Positions 32,275-40,969 of a DNA stretch of 64,000 nucleotides are shown piece by piece. This stretch comes from Streptomyces filipinensis (GTDB lineage: Bacteria > Actinomycetota > Actinomycetes > Streptomycetales > Streptomycetaceae): positions 62,001 through 126,000 of the forward strand of contig NZ_BMTD01000019.1 in the NCBI RefSeq assembly GCF_014649495.1, in the 5' to 3' direction. The position numbers and the translations under genes were made by a program. Numbering within the stretch: the first letter of the stretch is position 1; each line of letters starts with the position of its first letter. Below the pieces are notes generated by a model that saw only the letters and a list, made by a program, of their open reading frames with translations, ran no database searches and was not told where the DNA came from.

Positions 32275-34221
32275 ATGCAGCCGCTGGATGTGGACGAGCC
32301 GGCCACCGTCGGGCCCTACCGGCTGCTCGGCCGGCTCGGCTCCGGCGGCATGGGCCGGGTCTACCTCGGCCGCAGCGCGGGCGGCCGTACGGTCGCGGTG
32401 AAGATCGTGCATCCGCACTTCGCGCTGGACGAGGAGTTCCGCGCGCGGTTCCGGCGCGAGGTGGCGGCCGCCCGCCGGGTCGGCGGCGCCTGGACCGCAC
32501 CCGTCCTGGACGCGGACCCGGACGCCCCGGTGCCCTGGGTCGCCACCGCCTACGCGGCCGGTCCGTCCCTGGCCGCGGCCGTCACCGACTCCGGTCCGCT
32601 GCCCGCGCACACCGTACGGGCCCTGGGCGCGGGGCTCGCCGAGGCGCTGACGGCCGTACACGAACGGGGCCTGGTGCACCGGGACGTGAAGCCGTCCAAC
32701 GTCCTGCTGACCCTCGACGGTCCGCTGCTGATCGACTTCGGTATCGCGCGGGCCATGGACGGTACGGCGTCCCTGACGTCCACCGGTGTCTCGATCGGCT
32801 CCCCCGGCTACATGTCACCCGAGCAGATCCTCGGCAAGGGCGTCACGGGTGCCGCCGACGTCTTCTCCCTCGGTGCGGTCCTCGTCCACGCGGCCACGGG
32901 GGAAGCGCCCTTCCGCGGTGACTCCTCCGCCGCGCTGCTCTACAAGGTCGTCCACGAGGAGCCCGAACTCGGCTCGCTCGACGGCGTGCTGCGGGAGGTG
33001 GCCGCGGCCTGCCTGGTCAAGGACCCGGCGGCCCGGCCCGCTCCCGCCGACGTGTGCCGACGGCTCGCCCCGGACGGCGCCCCCCGCCTGATCGCCGGCG
33101 GCTGGCTGCCCGGCGCCCTGGTGGAACAGGTCAGCCGCAGCGCCGTACGCCTGCTCAACCTGGACACGGGGGAGACGGGGGACTCGGGGCCCGTTCCCTT
33201 CGACAGCCCTTCGGCACCGGAACCACCGGGTCCGGGTGGGGAGCAGGGTGGTGCGCGGGGTCCGGTTCCGGGGCAGGGTGCCGGGCGGGTTCCGGGTCGG
33301 GAGCAGGCTTCCGTCCAGGCTCCGGTTCCGGCGCAGGCTTCGGGGCAGGAACAGGCGTCGGCCGCATCCCCGGCTCCGGCCCAGGCTCCCGTCGCGAGCG
33401 TGGCCGGGGTCTTCGGGCCCGCGCCGGTGATGAACTCCGCGGGCACCCCGGTCCCGCCCCTCGGCCCCCCGGGTCAGACCTCCTCGGAGCCGGCGACCGG
33501 TGGGGACCGGGTCCCGGGCGGGGCGGCGACCGGTGTGGACGGGGTGCCGGCCGGGACGGCGACGGGGGTGGAGGGGGCTCCGGCGGGAGTGCCGACCGTC
33601 GTGCCCGCGCCGCGGGACGCGTCGCCGCCCGGCCGGCTCTCCGTCAGCGTGGCGGCGGCCTCCGCGCCGGCGGAGGCCGGCCGCGGCCGCCGGCTGAGCT
33701 GCACGGTGGTGCTGGCGGTCGCCGGAGCGCTGGTCACGGTGTCCCTGGTGCTCGGCGCACTGCTGGCACCCTGGTTCCAGAACGACGAGGACGCGGGCGC
33801 GAGCAGCGCCGGCCCCCGCTCCCCGGCGCCGAGTGCGGAGACCGGCGGCGTCCCCGGCTCAGGCGCCCGGCCCGGCGCGATCCCGGCCCGCTACCTCGGG
33901 ACCTGGGAAGGGCAGGGCAGCGAACTCGGGCTGCCGGCGGGCACCTTCCGGATCACCGTCCACCAGGCGGCCGTGGGGGAGGAGTTGGGACGACTCCGGA
34001 ACACCGACCAGCTCGGCAGCGTGTGCACGGACGTCCTCACCCTGAAGCGGGTGACGAAGTCGCAGCTTCTGGCGACCTCGGTGGGCGCGAAGGACAACCC
34101 CGGGCACTGCGTGGCGGATCCGCGCCAGGTCGAGCTGACCCCGGTCGGCGACGACCTGCGGTTCACCTCGGACAGCGCTGCCGAGGGCAACGCGCAGGCC
34201 CGTATGTCGAAGGTGGGATGA
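32275..34221 (+). CDS. Transmembrane Ser/Thr protein kinase with long repetitive linker
   Basis: A 648-residue PknB-type kinase. Glycine loop GRLGSGGMGRVYLG, K43, HRDVKPSN (135-142) and DFG (154-156) are all present. After the kinase domain (about 270 residues) comes a 200-residue Pro/Ala/Gly-rich segment with degenerate repeats (QAPVPAQA, GVPAGTATGV). A membrane helix (CTVVLAVAGALVTVSLVLGA, near residue 480) and an extracellular domain of about 130 residues follow. The external ligand is unknown. It overlaps no neighbour; the prepilin peptidase gene starts 31 bases after. Confidence 0.88.
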   Translation: MQPLDVDEPATVGPYRLLGRLGSGGMGRVYLGRSAGGRTVAVKIVHPHFALDEEFRARFRREVAAARRVGGAWTAPVLDADPDAPVPWVATAYAAGPSLAAAVTDSGPLPAHTVRALGAGLAEALTAVHERGLVHRDVKPSNVLLTLDGPLLIDFGIARAMDGTASLTSTGVSIGSPGYMSPEQILGKGVTGAADVFSLGAVLVHAATGEAPFRGDSSAALLYKVVHEEPELGSLDGVLREVAAACLVKDPAARPAPADVCRRLAPDGAPRLIAGGWLPGALVEQVSRSAVRLLNLDTGETGDSGPVPFDSPSAPEPPGPGGEQGGARGPVPGQGAGRVPGREQASVQAPVPAQASGQEQASAASPAPAQAPVASVAGVFGPAPVMNSAGTPVPPLGPPGQTSSEPATGGDRVPGGAATGVDGVPAGTATGVEGAPAGVPTVVPAPRDASPPGRLSVSVAAASAPAEAGRGRRLSCTVVLAVAGALVTVSLVLGALLAPWFQNDEDAGASSAGPRSPAPSAETGGVPGSGARPGAIPARYLGTWEGQGSELGLPAGTFRITVHQAAVGEELGRLRNTDQLGSVCTDVLTLKRVTKSQLLATSVGAKDNPGHCVADPRQVELTPVGDDLRFTSDSAAEGNAQARMSKVG

Positions 34222-34252
34222 GGACCGTGGACGCGACGGGGAGCGGAACCGG

Positions 34253-35053
34253 ATGAGCACAGGGGCGCTGGTGGCCCTCGCCGCGCTGTGGGGTGCCCTG
34301 TCGGGCGCGCTGCTGCCGCGTGCCGCCTACCGCTTCGCCGTCCCCTCCGGTGAACCGTGGCGGGAGCGCTGCCCGGCCGGCCACCCGTTGCGGGGCTGGA
34401 TCGGCCGGACCGGCTGCGGCGCCTGCGGCGCAGCGGGACATGGACCGGGGACGGAACAGGGGCGGGGACACGGACCGGGGGCGGAACAGGCACAGGGGTC
34501 CGGGACGGGGCCGCGCGCGGGTGTGCTGCCCGCCGCCCTCCTCACCGCCCTGACCTGCGCCGCGCTCGCCGCCGCCACCGGCACCCGGCCGGAACTGGCG
34601 GTCTGGCTGCTGCTCGCCCCCGTCGGGGTGCTGCTGGCCGTGGTCGATGTCCGGGTGCAGCGGCTGCCCGACCCGCTCACCCTGCCCCTCGCCGTGGCCG
34701 CGCTCGCCCTGCTGGGCCTGGCCGCGCTGCTGCCCGAACACGCCGGCCACTGGCTCACCGCGCTCTACGGAGCCCTCGCGCTCGGCGCCGGCTACTACGC
34801 GCTGTACCGCATCAACCCGGCCGGCATGGGCTTCGGCGATGTGAAGCTGGCCGTCGGGGCGGGCGCCGTACTCGGCTGGTACGGCTGGTCCACGGTCCTG
34901 CTCGGCACCTTCGCCGGCTTCCTGCTCGGCGCCCTGTACGGCGGTGCGCTCGTCGTCGTACGGCGCGCGGGCCGCAGGACGGCGATCCCGTTCGGCCCGT
35001 TCCTGCTGGCCGGGGCCTTCACCGGCCTGCTGATCGGCGCGTACGCGGCCTGA
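34253..35053 (+). CDS. Prepilin-type (A24) aspartic peptidase
   Basis: A 266-residue integral-membrane aspartic peptidase. Catalytic aspartates are D132 (VVDVRVQRLPD) and D196 in the GxGD-type motif GMGFGDVK. The N-terminal region has CPAGHPL and CGACG cysteines typical of the methylase zinc motif, interrupted by a Gly-rich insertion. It would cleave type IV prepilin-like leader peptides; no pilin genes are in the window. Start ATG 34253. Confidence 0.88.
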   Translation: MSTGALVALAALWGALSGALLPRAAYRFAVPSGEPWRERCPAGHPLRGWIGRTGCGACGAAGHGPGTEQGRGHGPGAEQAQGSGTGPRAGVLPAALLTALTCAALAAATGTRPELAVWLLLAPVGVLLAVVDVRVQRLPDPLTLPLAVAALALLGLAALLPEHAGHWLTALYGALALGAGYYALYRINPAGMGFGDVKLAVGAGAVLGWYGWSTVLLGTFAGFLLGALYGGALVVVRRAGRRTAIPFGPFLLAGAFTGLLIGAYAA

Positions 35054-35125
35054 GGACGGACGGCCGCGGGGGCTGGCGTAGGCTGAGTCAGTCCGTCCAC
35101 AACCCTTGACGAAAGGGACGCCCTG

Positions 35126-36325
35126 GTGACCGAGAAGGCCGACCTCCAGTCTGTTCTCGACCGTGCCGCAGCCGGTGGACGGATCACTCCGGAAGAGGCG
35201 CTCGTCCTCTACCGCGAGGCCCCGCTGCACGCGCTGGGCGCCGCCGCCGACGCCGTACGCCGCCGTATGTACGCCGGTGTCGAGCACATCGCCACGTACA
35301 TCATCGAACGGAACATCAACTACACGAACGTGTGCGTCACGGCGTGCAAGTTCTGCGCCTTCTACGCGGCCCCCAAGGACAAGGACAAGGGCTGGACCCG
35401 CGACCTCGACGACATCCTGCGCCGCTGCGCGGAGACCGTCGAACTGGGCGGCACCCAGATCATGTTCCAGGGCGGCCACCACCCGGACTACGGCGTCGAG
35501 TACTACGAGAAGCACTTCAAGGCCATCAAGGACGCCTTCCCGCAGCTCGTGATCCACTCGCTGGGCGCGTCCGAGGTCGAGCACATGGCGCGGATCAGCG
35601 GGGTCTCGGTCGAGGAGGCCATCACCCGGATCCACGAGGCCGGCCTGGACTCCTTCGCCGGCGCCGGCGCCGAACTCCTGCCGGAGCGGCCGCGCAAGGC
35701 CATCGCCCCGCTGAAGGAGTCCGGCGAGCGCTGGCTGGAGATCATGGAGAGCGCGCACAAGCTGGGCGTGGAGTCCACCTCCACCATGCTGATGGGCACG
35801 GGCGAGACGAACGCCGAACGGATCGAGCACCTGCGGATGATCCGGGACGTCCAGGACCGCACGGGCGGCTTCCGCGCGTTCATCCCGTACACCTACCAGC
35901 CCGAGAACAACCACCTGAAGGGCCGCACCCAGGCGACCCTGTTCGAGTACCTGCGGATGATCGCGATCGCCCGTCTGTTCCTCGACAACGTCCGGCACAT
36001 CCAGGGCTCGTGGCTGACCACGGGCAAGGAGGTCGGCCAGCTGTCGCTGCACTACGGCGCGGACGACCTCGGCTCGATCATGCTGGAGGAGAACGTGGTC
36101 TCCTCGGCCGGCGCCAGGCATCGCTCCAACCGTATGGAGATCATCGACCTGATCAGGAAGGCGGGCCGGGTCCCGGCGCAGCGCGCCACGACGTACGAGC
36201 ACCTCGTCGTCCACGACGACCCGGCGAACGACCCCGTCGACGACCGGGTCGTCTCCCACATCTCCTCCACGGCGATCGAGGGCGGCACGGCCCACCCCGA
36301 GCTGAAGCTGCTGGCGTCGAACTAG
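35126..36325 (+). CDS. mqnC: Cyclic dehypoxanthinyl futalosine synthase MqnC (radical SAM)
   Basis: A 399-residue radical SAM enzyme with cluster cysteines C70, C74 and C77 in CVTACKFC and the MqnC-type QIMFQGGHHPDYG. It cyclises dehypoxanthine futalosine. The GTG at 35126 has GAAAGGGA upstream, and TAGGCT at 35078 could be its -10. The downstream gene follows after 17 bases and probably shares the transcript. Confidence 0.94.
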   Translation: MTEKADLQSVLDRAAAGGRITPEEALVLYREAPLHALGAAADAVRRRMYAGVEHIATYIIERNINYTNVCVTACKFCAFYAAPKDKDKGWTRDLDDILRRCAETVELGGTQIMFQGGHHPDYGVEYYEKHFKAIKDAFPQLVIHSLGASEVEHMARISGVSVEEAITRIHEAGLDSFAGAGAELLPERPRKAIAPLKESGERWLEIMESAHKLGVESTSTMLMGTGETNAERIEHLRMIRDVQDRTGGFRAFIPYTYQPENNHLKGRTQATLFEYLRMIAIARLFLDNVRHIQGSWLTTGKEVGQLSLHYGADDLGSIMLEENVVSSAGARHRSNRMEIIDLIRKAGRVPAQRATTYEHLVVHDDPANDPVDDRVVSHISSTAIEGGTAHPELKLLASN

Positions 36326-36342
36326 AACGAACCAGGAGTCCC

Positions 36343-36942
36343 GTGCTGACACTTCACGTCGCCGAGCGGTCGCCCGAGGCGGCGGTCCTGGTCGACGGGG
36401 CGTCCGTCGCCGCCGTCGGCCGGTACCAGGAACTGGCCGACGGTCACCCGAGGGCGCGGGTGCGGCGCTGGCCCGGCATCCTGACCCCGGGACTGCTGAA
36501 CCCGTACGGCCCGGAGCTGCTGGAGGCCACGTACCATCCCGACCCGCGCGAGGCCGATGACCTCGGCACCGAGCCCATCGGTGGGGAGCGGGCCCGGGAG
36601 ATCTTCCGCACCGACCCCGCGCGGCTCGGTGCGAGCGCGCGGCGTGGGGTGCAGCGGATGCTGGCGCACGGCACGGTGGCGGTGGCCGGGGAACTGCGGT
36701 CGCGGGCGGTGGTCGACGCGGTGCGCCGGGCCGGACTCGCGGTGGGGCGGCGGCCGGACCGGCTCCCGGGCCCGGCGGCGCTGTCCCCGACACCGCTGAT
36801 CCTGTTGCCGGGGCTGGTCCCAGGTGGTCCCGCCCGGTTCGCCGTGTTCGACGTCGCGGACCGCGCCGAACTGGTCCGGCGCGGCGCCGGGACCTGTGTG
36901 GCGACCGTGATCGGCGGGAGGCTGGTGTACCGCGGCCGCTGA
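36343..36942 (+). CDS. Reduced amidohydrolase-like protein without catalytic metal site
   Basis: A 199-residue protein related to imidazolonepropionase-type amidohydrolases. The C-terminus (ATVIGGRLVYRGR) and the PGLLNPYGPE segment match that superfamily. Where the metal-binding HxH should follow PG-hydrophobic, the sequence reads NPYG, and no later His/Asp metal ligands are obvious. The protein is less than half the usual length. It is in one transcript with mqnC (17 bases apart, AGGAG upstream of the GTG), so a role near menaquinone synthesis is possible. It is probably not an active hydrolase. Confidence 0.7.
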   Translation: MLTLHVAERSPEAAVLVDGASVAAVGRYQELADGHPRARVRRWPGILTPGLLNPYGPELLEATYHPDPREADDLGTEPIGGERAREIFRTDPARLGASARRGVQRMLAHGTVAVAGELRSRAVVDAVRRAGLAVGRRPDRLPGPAALSPTPLILLPGLVPGGPARFAVFDVADRAELVRRGAGTCVATVIGGRLVYRGR

Positions 36943-37104
36943 TCACGGCTCAGCCCGCGAACGCCCGCGCGAAGGTCCCCGGACTCTGCGTCACCCCGCT
37001 GCGGTCCCTCGCGGCTTCGTCCTGCTCTGCGGCTGGGTGGAGGACGTCGCGGCACGCAGGAAGCCGAGGCTCCTGCCCTGAGACCGGGCTGCAACAATGG
37101 GCGG

Positions 37105-37800
37105 GTGACCCGCGCTTCCCTGAACAAGCAGCCGCACGAAGTCGCCTCGATGTTCGACGACGTGGCGGAACGGTACGACCTGACGAACGACGTGCTGTCG
37201 CTCGGCCAGGACCGGCGCTGGCGCAAGGAGGTGGCGAAGGCGGTCGACGCGCGCCCCGCGCAGAAGATCCTCGACCTCGCCGCCGGTACGGCCACCTCCT
37301 CGCTGCCCTTCGCGCGGACGGGCGCGTACGTCGTCCCCTGCGACTTCTCCCTCGGGATGCTCCAGGTCGGGAAGAGGAAGCACACCTGGCTGCCGTTCAC
37401 GGCCGGCGACGCGACGAGACTGCCGTTCAAGGACGACACCTTCGACGCCGTGACGATCTCCTTCGGGCTGCGCAACGTGCAGGACACGGACGCGGCCCTG
37501 CGGGAGATGTACCGGGTGACCCGGCCCGGCGGGCGCGTCGTGATCTGCGAGTTCTCGCATCCGACCTGGGCGCCGTTCCGCACCGTCTACACCGAGTACC
37601 TGATGCGGGCGCTGCCGCCGGTCGCCCGCGCGGTCTCCTCGAACCCGGACGCCTACGTCTACCTCGCCGAGTCCATCCGCGCCTGGCCCGATCAGCCCGG
37701 CCTCGCCGAACGGCTGCGCAAGGCGGGCTGGTCGAAGGTGGCGTGGCGCAACCTCACCGGCGGCGTGGTCGCCCTGCACCGCGGCTTCAAGGAGAGCTGA
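37105..37800 (+). CDS. menG: Demethylmenaquinone C-methyltransferase (MenG/UbiE)
   Basis: A 231-residue UbiE/MenG-family methyltransferase. The N-terminus MFDDVAERYDLTNDVLSLGQDRRWR and the SAM motif KILDLAAGTATSSLPFA are diagnostic, as is FGLRNVQDTDAAL. It methylates demethylmenaquinone in the last ring step of the pathway. The GTG start at 37105 follows a 162-bp gap with no other clear feature. The convergent PASTA gene begins after 30 bases. Confidence 0.93.
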   Translation: MTRASLNKQPHEVASMFDDVAERYDLTNDVLSLGQDRRWRKEVAKAVDARPAQKILDLAAGTATSSLPFARTGAYVVPCDFSLGMLQVGKRKHTWLPFTAGDATRLPFKDDTFDAVTISFGLRNVQDTDAALREMYRVTRPGGRVVICEFSHPTWAPFRTVYTEYLMRALPPVARAVSSNPDAYVYLAESIRAWPDQPGLAERLRKAGWSKVAWRNLTGGVVALHRGFKES

Positions 37801-37830
37801 GCCCCCCGGCGGTGGGTCGCCGCCGCCGGC

Positions 37831-38175
37831 TCACCGGTTGATCATCTCGTAGGCGTCACCGGGCTCACCGAGTTCACGGCGGAGTCCGCCCGTGGGCGGC
37901 CGCGGGATGCGTGGCTCGCGCACGCCTCCGCCGCCCTCTCCCTCGCCGAAGTCGAACCACACGTACACCATCGACTCCCGCGGCACCTCGGCGCCGGGCT
38001 GCGGGTACTGCCGTACGACGTAGTCGACGACCGTGAGGTGGAAGTCGGGGCGGTCCGGCGCGCTGAGCAACAGGCCGCGCGCCCGGGCCGTTTCGCGCGC
38101 GTCCACGGCCATCAGTCCGACCAGCCGCGGCACGCGCACTTCGGGTGTTTTGGGTGTTATACGCACAGATGTCAC
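37831..38175 (-). CDS. Single PASTA-domain protein
   Basis: A 114-residue protein containing one PASTA domain (VPRLVGLMAVDARETARARGLLL... ending QYPQPGAEVPRESMVYVWF). No signal peptide or membrane helix is visible, so it appears cytoplasmic, which is unusual for a peptidoglycan-sensing module. The tail is Gly/Arg/Pro-rich. The GTG start at 38175 has only a weak ribosome site. Confidence 0.8.
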   Translation of the reverse strand: MTSVRITPKTPEVRVPRLVGLMAVDARETARARGLLLSAPDRPDFHLTVVDYVVRQYPQPGAEVPRESMVYVWFDFGEGEGGGGVREPRIPRPPTGGLRRELGEPGDAYEMINR

Positions 38176-38248
38176 CCCCAGCGGTACAGGAAGGGTAACT
38201 CCAGGGCGCCCCGGCCGGAAGAAGTTCGTGTCTTTCTGTGACAGACGA

Positions 38249-38776
38249 CTACTCTGAGTTATCGGGTGTGTTGAGGGCCAGCCGGAAGCAGAGCGCCGAC
38301 TCGTTCAGCGTGGGATGCGGGTAGCCCTGCGCCGGCCGCATCCCGAGCCGCCGGGTCACCGCGATCGACCGCTCGTTGCCCGGCCGGACCATCGCCACCA
38401 CCTCGGGCACCCCTGCCGCCCGCACCCGCTGGAGCGTCTCGCGCGCGGCCGCGGTGGCATACCCCTTGCCCCAGTGCGCCCGGCCCAGCCGCCAGCCGAT
38501 CTCGATCTCGCCGACCGGACCCCAGCCGGGCCGCCAGGGCTGCGCCCCGGTGAAGCCGATGACCTCCCCGGCCTCGTCCAGCAAGGTCCACAGGCAGAAG
38601 CCGAGTACCGCGTCGTGCCGCCGCTGGCGCGCGGTGAGTTCCTCGTAGACCGACAGCGCGGCCGGACCGCCGCCGTAGAACTCCATGACCTCGGGGTCGT
38701 CGAAGACCCGGTGCCAGGTGATCGCGTCCTCGTGGGTGGGGACGCGCAGCCGTACCGCGGGGAGAGGTCGGTTCAC
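38249..38776 (-). CDS. GNAT family N-acetyltransferase (RimJ/RimL-like)
   Basis: A 175-residue GNAT enzyme. Acetyl-CoA loop: LGRAHWGKGYATAAARETL; the C-terminal NERSIAVTRRLGMRP matches RimJ/RimL-type acetyltransferases. GTG 38776 has AAGGG seven bases upstream; the longer frame to 38950 overlaps the divergent menJ region and is rejected. Substrate unknown. Confidence 0.87.
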   Translation of the reverse strand: MNRPLPAVRLRVPTHEDAITWHRVFDDPEVMEFYGGGPAALSVYEELTARQRRHDAVLGFCLWTLLDEAGEVIGFTGAQPWRPGWGPVGEIEIGWRLGRAHWGKGYATAAARETLQRVRAAGVPEVVAMVRPGNERSIAVTRRLGMRPAQGYPHPTLNESALCFRLALNTPDNSE

Positions 38777-38813
38777 AGGGCAGCCCTTCAGCCGGGTGAT
38801 CAATTCTGCTGAA

Positions 38814-38877
38814 TAGACTGCCCATGTCCAGTGCCGGTCGGCACGCAGATTTCGAACCAGGGGAGATCCCGCCGTGA
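38814..38877 (+). promoter_or_regulatory. menJ promoter with a possible overlapping upstream ORF
   Basis: TAGACT at 38814-38819 resembles a -10. An ATG at 38824 opens a 17-codon frame (MSSAGRHADFEPGEIPP) whose TGA overlaps the menJ GTG. The ribosome site GGGGAG lies inside the frame. Coupling is possible; four bases between -10 and ATG are too few for a leaderless start, so confidence is low. Confidence 0.3.
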
Positions 38878-40166
38878 CCGTCGTGAAGGAGCCCCTCTCC
38901 GAAAACACCGCCGACGTGATCGTCGTCGGCGCGGGGCCGGCCGGCTCCACGACCGCCTACCACCTCGCCAAGGCCGGTCTCGACGTCCTTCTCCTGGAGA
39001 AGACCGAGTTCCCGCGCGAGAAGGTCTGCGGCGACGGCCTCACCCCGCGCGCGGTGAAGCAGCTCGTGTCGATGGGGATCGACATCTCCGAGGAGGCCGG
39101 CTGGCTGCGCAACAAGGGCCTGCGCATCATCGGCGGCGGCTCCCGCCTCCAGCTGGACTGGCCGGAACTCGCCTCCTACCCGAACTACGGACTCGTCCGC
39201 AAGCGCGACGACTTCGACGAGCAGCTCGCCCGCAACGCCCAGAAGGCGGGGGCGCGGCTGTACGAGCGCTGCAACGTGAGCGGCCCGGTCGTCGACGACC
39301 GCACCGGCCGCATCACCGGTGTCACCGCCAAGCTCGGCGAGGAGAAGCGCGAGGTCACCTTCCGCGCGCCGTTGGTGGTGGCCGCCGACGGCAACTCCAC
39401 CCGCCTGTCGCTGGCGATGGGCCTGCACCGCCGCGAGGACCGTCCCATGGGCGTCGCGGTGCGCACCTACTTCACCTCGCCCCGCCACGACGACGACTAC
39501 CTGGAGTCCTGGCTGGAACTGTGGGACCGGCGCGGCCCCCAGGACCGCCTCCTGCCCGGCTACGGCTGGATCTTCGGCATGGGCGACGGCACGTCGAACG
39601 TCGGCCTCGGCGTGCTGAACACCTCCGCCTCCTTCAAGGAGCTGGACTGGCGCGAGATCCTCAAGGCCTGGTGCGCATCCATGCCCGAGGACTGGGGCTA
39701 CACCCCCGAGAACATGACCGGCCCCATCCGCGGCGCCGCCCTGCCCATGGCCTTCAACCGCCAGCCGCACTACACGCGCGGGCTGCTGCTCGTCGGTGAC
39801 GCCGGCGGCCTGGTGAACCCCTTCAACGGCGAGGGCATCGCCTACGCCATGGAGTCCGGCCAGATCGCCGCCGACGTCATCGTGCAGGCCCACGCGCGGG
39901 CCACGCCCGCCCAGCGCGAGATCGCCCTGCAGCGCTACCCACGCGTCCTCAAGGACACCTACGGCGGCTACTACACGCTCGGCCGCGCCTTCGTGAAGCT
40001 CATCGGCAACCCGAAAGTCATGCAGATCGCCGCCCAGCGGGGTCTTTCGCACCCACTGCTGATGAAGTTCACCCTCAAGCTCCTCGCGAACCTCACCGAC
40101 CCCACCGGCGGTGACGCGATGGACCGCATCATCAACGGCCTGAGCAAGGTGGCCCCGAAGGCGTGA
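38874..40166 (+). CDS. menJ: MenJ-like menaquinone side-chain reductase (geranylgeranyl reductase family)
   Basis: A 430-residue FAD-dependent reductase. The dinucleotide motif is VIVVGAGPAGSTTAYHLA (GxGxxG at 19-24), with PREKVCGDGLTPRAVKQL and the second FAD segment LLVGDAGGLVNPFNGEGIAYAM. The sequence closely recalls mycobacterial MenJ (Rv0561c), which saturates one isoprene unit of menaquinone. Streptomyces make partially hydrogenated menaquinones, so this fits. It lies 2.4 kb upstream of nuoA. The GTG start is at 38874. Confidence 0.88.
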   Translation: MTVVKEPLSENTADVIVVGAGPAGSTTAYHLAKAGLDVLLLEKTEFPREKVCGDGLTPRAVKQLVSMGIDISEEAGWLRNKGLRIIGGGSRLQLDWPELASYPNYGLVRKRDDFDEQLARNAQKAGARLYERCNVSGPVVDDRTGRITGVTAKLGEEKREVTFRAPLVVAADGNSTRLSLAMGLHRREDRPMGVAVRTYFTSPRHDDDYLESWLELWDRRGPQDRLLPGYGWIFGMGDGTSNVGLGVLNTSASFKELDWREILKAWCASMPEDWGYTPENMTGPIRGAALPMAFNRQPHYTRGLLLVGDAGGLVNPFNGEGIAYAMESGQIAADVIVQAHARATPAQREIALQRYPRVLKDTYGGYYTLGRAFVKLIGNPKVMQIAAQRGLSHPLLMKFTLKLLANLTDPTGGDAMDRIINGLSKVAPKA

Positions 40167-40192
40167 GGCCCCTCTAGAGCCTGCTCACTCCC

Positions 40193-40819
40193 CTAGACCC
40201 GGCTCAGTTCCCCGGCCCTGGCGGCCCGGCGGGCGAACACCTCGTCCCGCCGGTCCGCCATCTGCCGCAGGGCGTCCTTTTTCTCCCGCTTGGAGAGCCG
40301 GTCCAGATAGAGGTGCCCGTCGGTGTGGTCGGTCTCGTGGATCAGGCAGCGCGCGAAGTACCCCGTGCCCTCGATGACGACCGGCCGGCCGTTCTTGTCC
40401 TGCCCGCGCACGACGGCCCGGTCCGGCCGCGACACGGCCATCACGGCACCCGGTACCGACAGGCAGCCCTCGTTCTCGTCCAGCAGCCGTCGCCCGCTCG
40501 TGGGCGTTTCCAGCACCGGATTGACGATGTGTCCGACATGCCGGACACCGTCGTCATCGGGGCAGTCGTACACGAAAACACGCTGATCGACCCCGACCTG
40601 GTTGGCCGCGAGCCCCGCTCCTTCGGCGACATACAGGGTGAGGAACATGTCGTCGATGAGTGCGGCGAGGTCGGGGCCGAACTCCGTGACGTCCCGGCAC
40701 GGCTTGTGCAGGACCTCCTCGCCGACCTCGGTGATCCGGCGCACCACACCGCGCCGGGCCTCGGGGGCGTGGCGGGGGTAGTGGTCGGCGGGCGTTCCCT
40801 GTACGAACACGCGTGGCAT
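40193..40819 (-). CDS. def: Peptide deformylase
   Basis: A 208-residue metallopeptidase with all three motifs: GAGLAANQ (67-74), EGCLS (117-121) and HETDH (161-165), the last being the HExxH with Thr-Asp inside. It removes the formyl group from nascent proteins. The start at ATG 40819 has GAAGGAG eight bases upstream; the ATG at 40840 has no ribosome site. Length is slightly longer than E. coli Def because of an N-terminal extension. Confidence 0.93.
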   Translation of the reverse strand: MPRVFVQGTPADHYPRHAPEARRGVVRRITEVGEEVLHKPCRDVTEFGPDLAALIDDMFLTLYVAEGAGLAANQVGVDQRVFVYDCPDDDGVRHVGHIVNPVLETPTSGRRLLDENEGCLSVPGAVMAVSRPDRAVVRGQDKNGRPVVIEGTGYFARCLIHETDHTDGHLYLDRLSKREKKDALRQMADRRDEVFARRAARAGELSRV

Positions 40820-40969
40820 CGCGCGGTCTCCTTCGCTCATGGACGGACCGCCGGGCGGCGGCCCGTGCCGAGCATGTCAGGAACACCGCCCTGGCGTGCC
40901 GGGAACGACGCAAGGGCCGCTGCCCCCGAACGGCTGCGGCCCTACGCGCGTTGAGAGGCGCGGGAGTGC

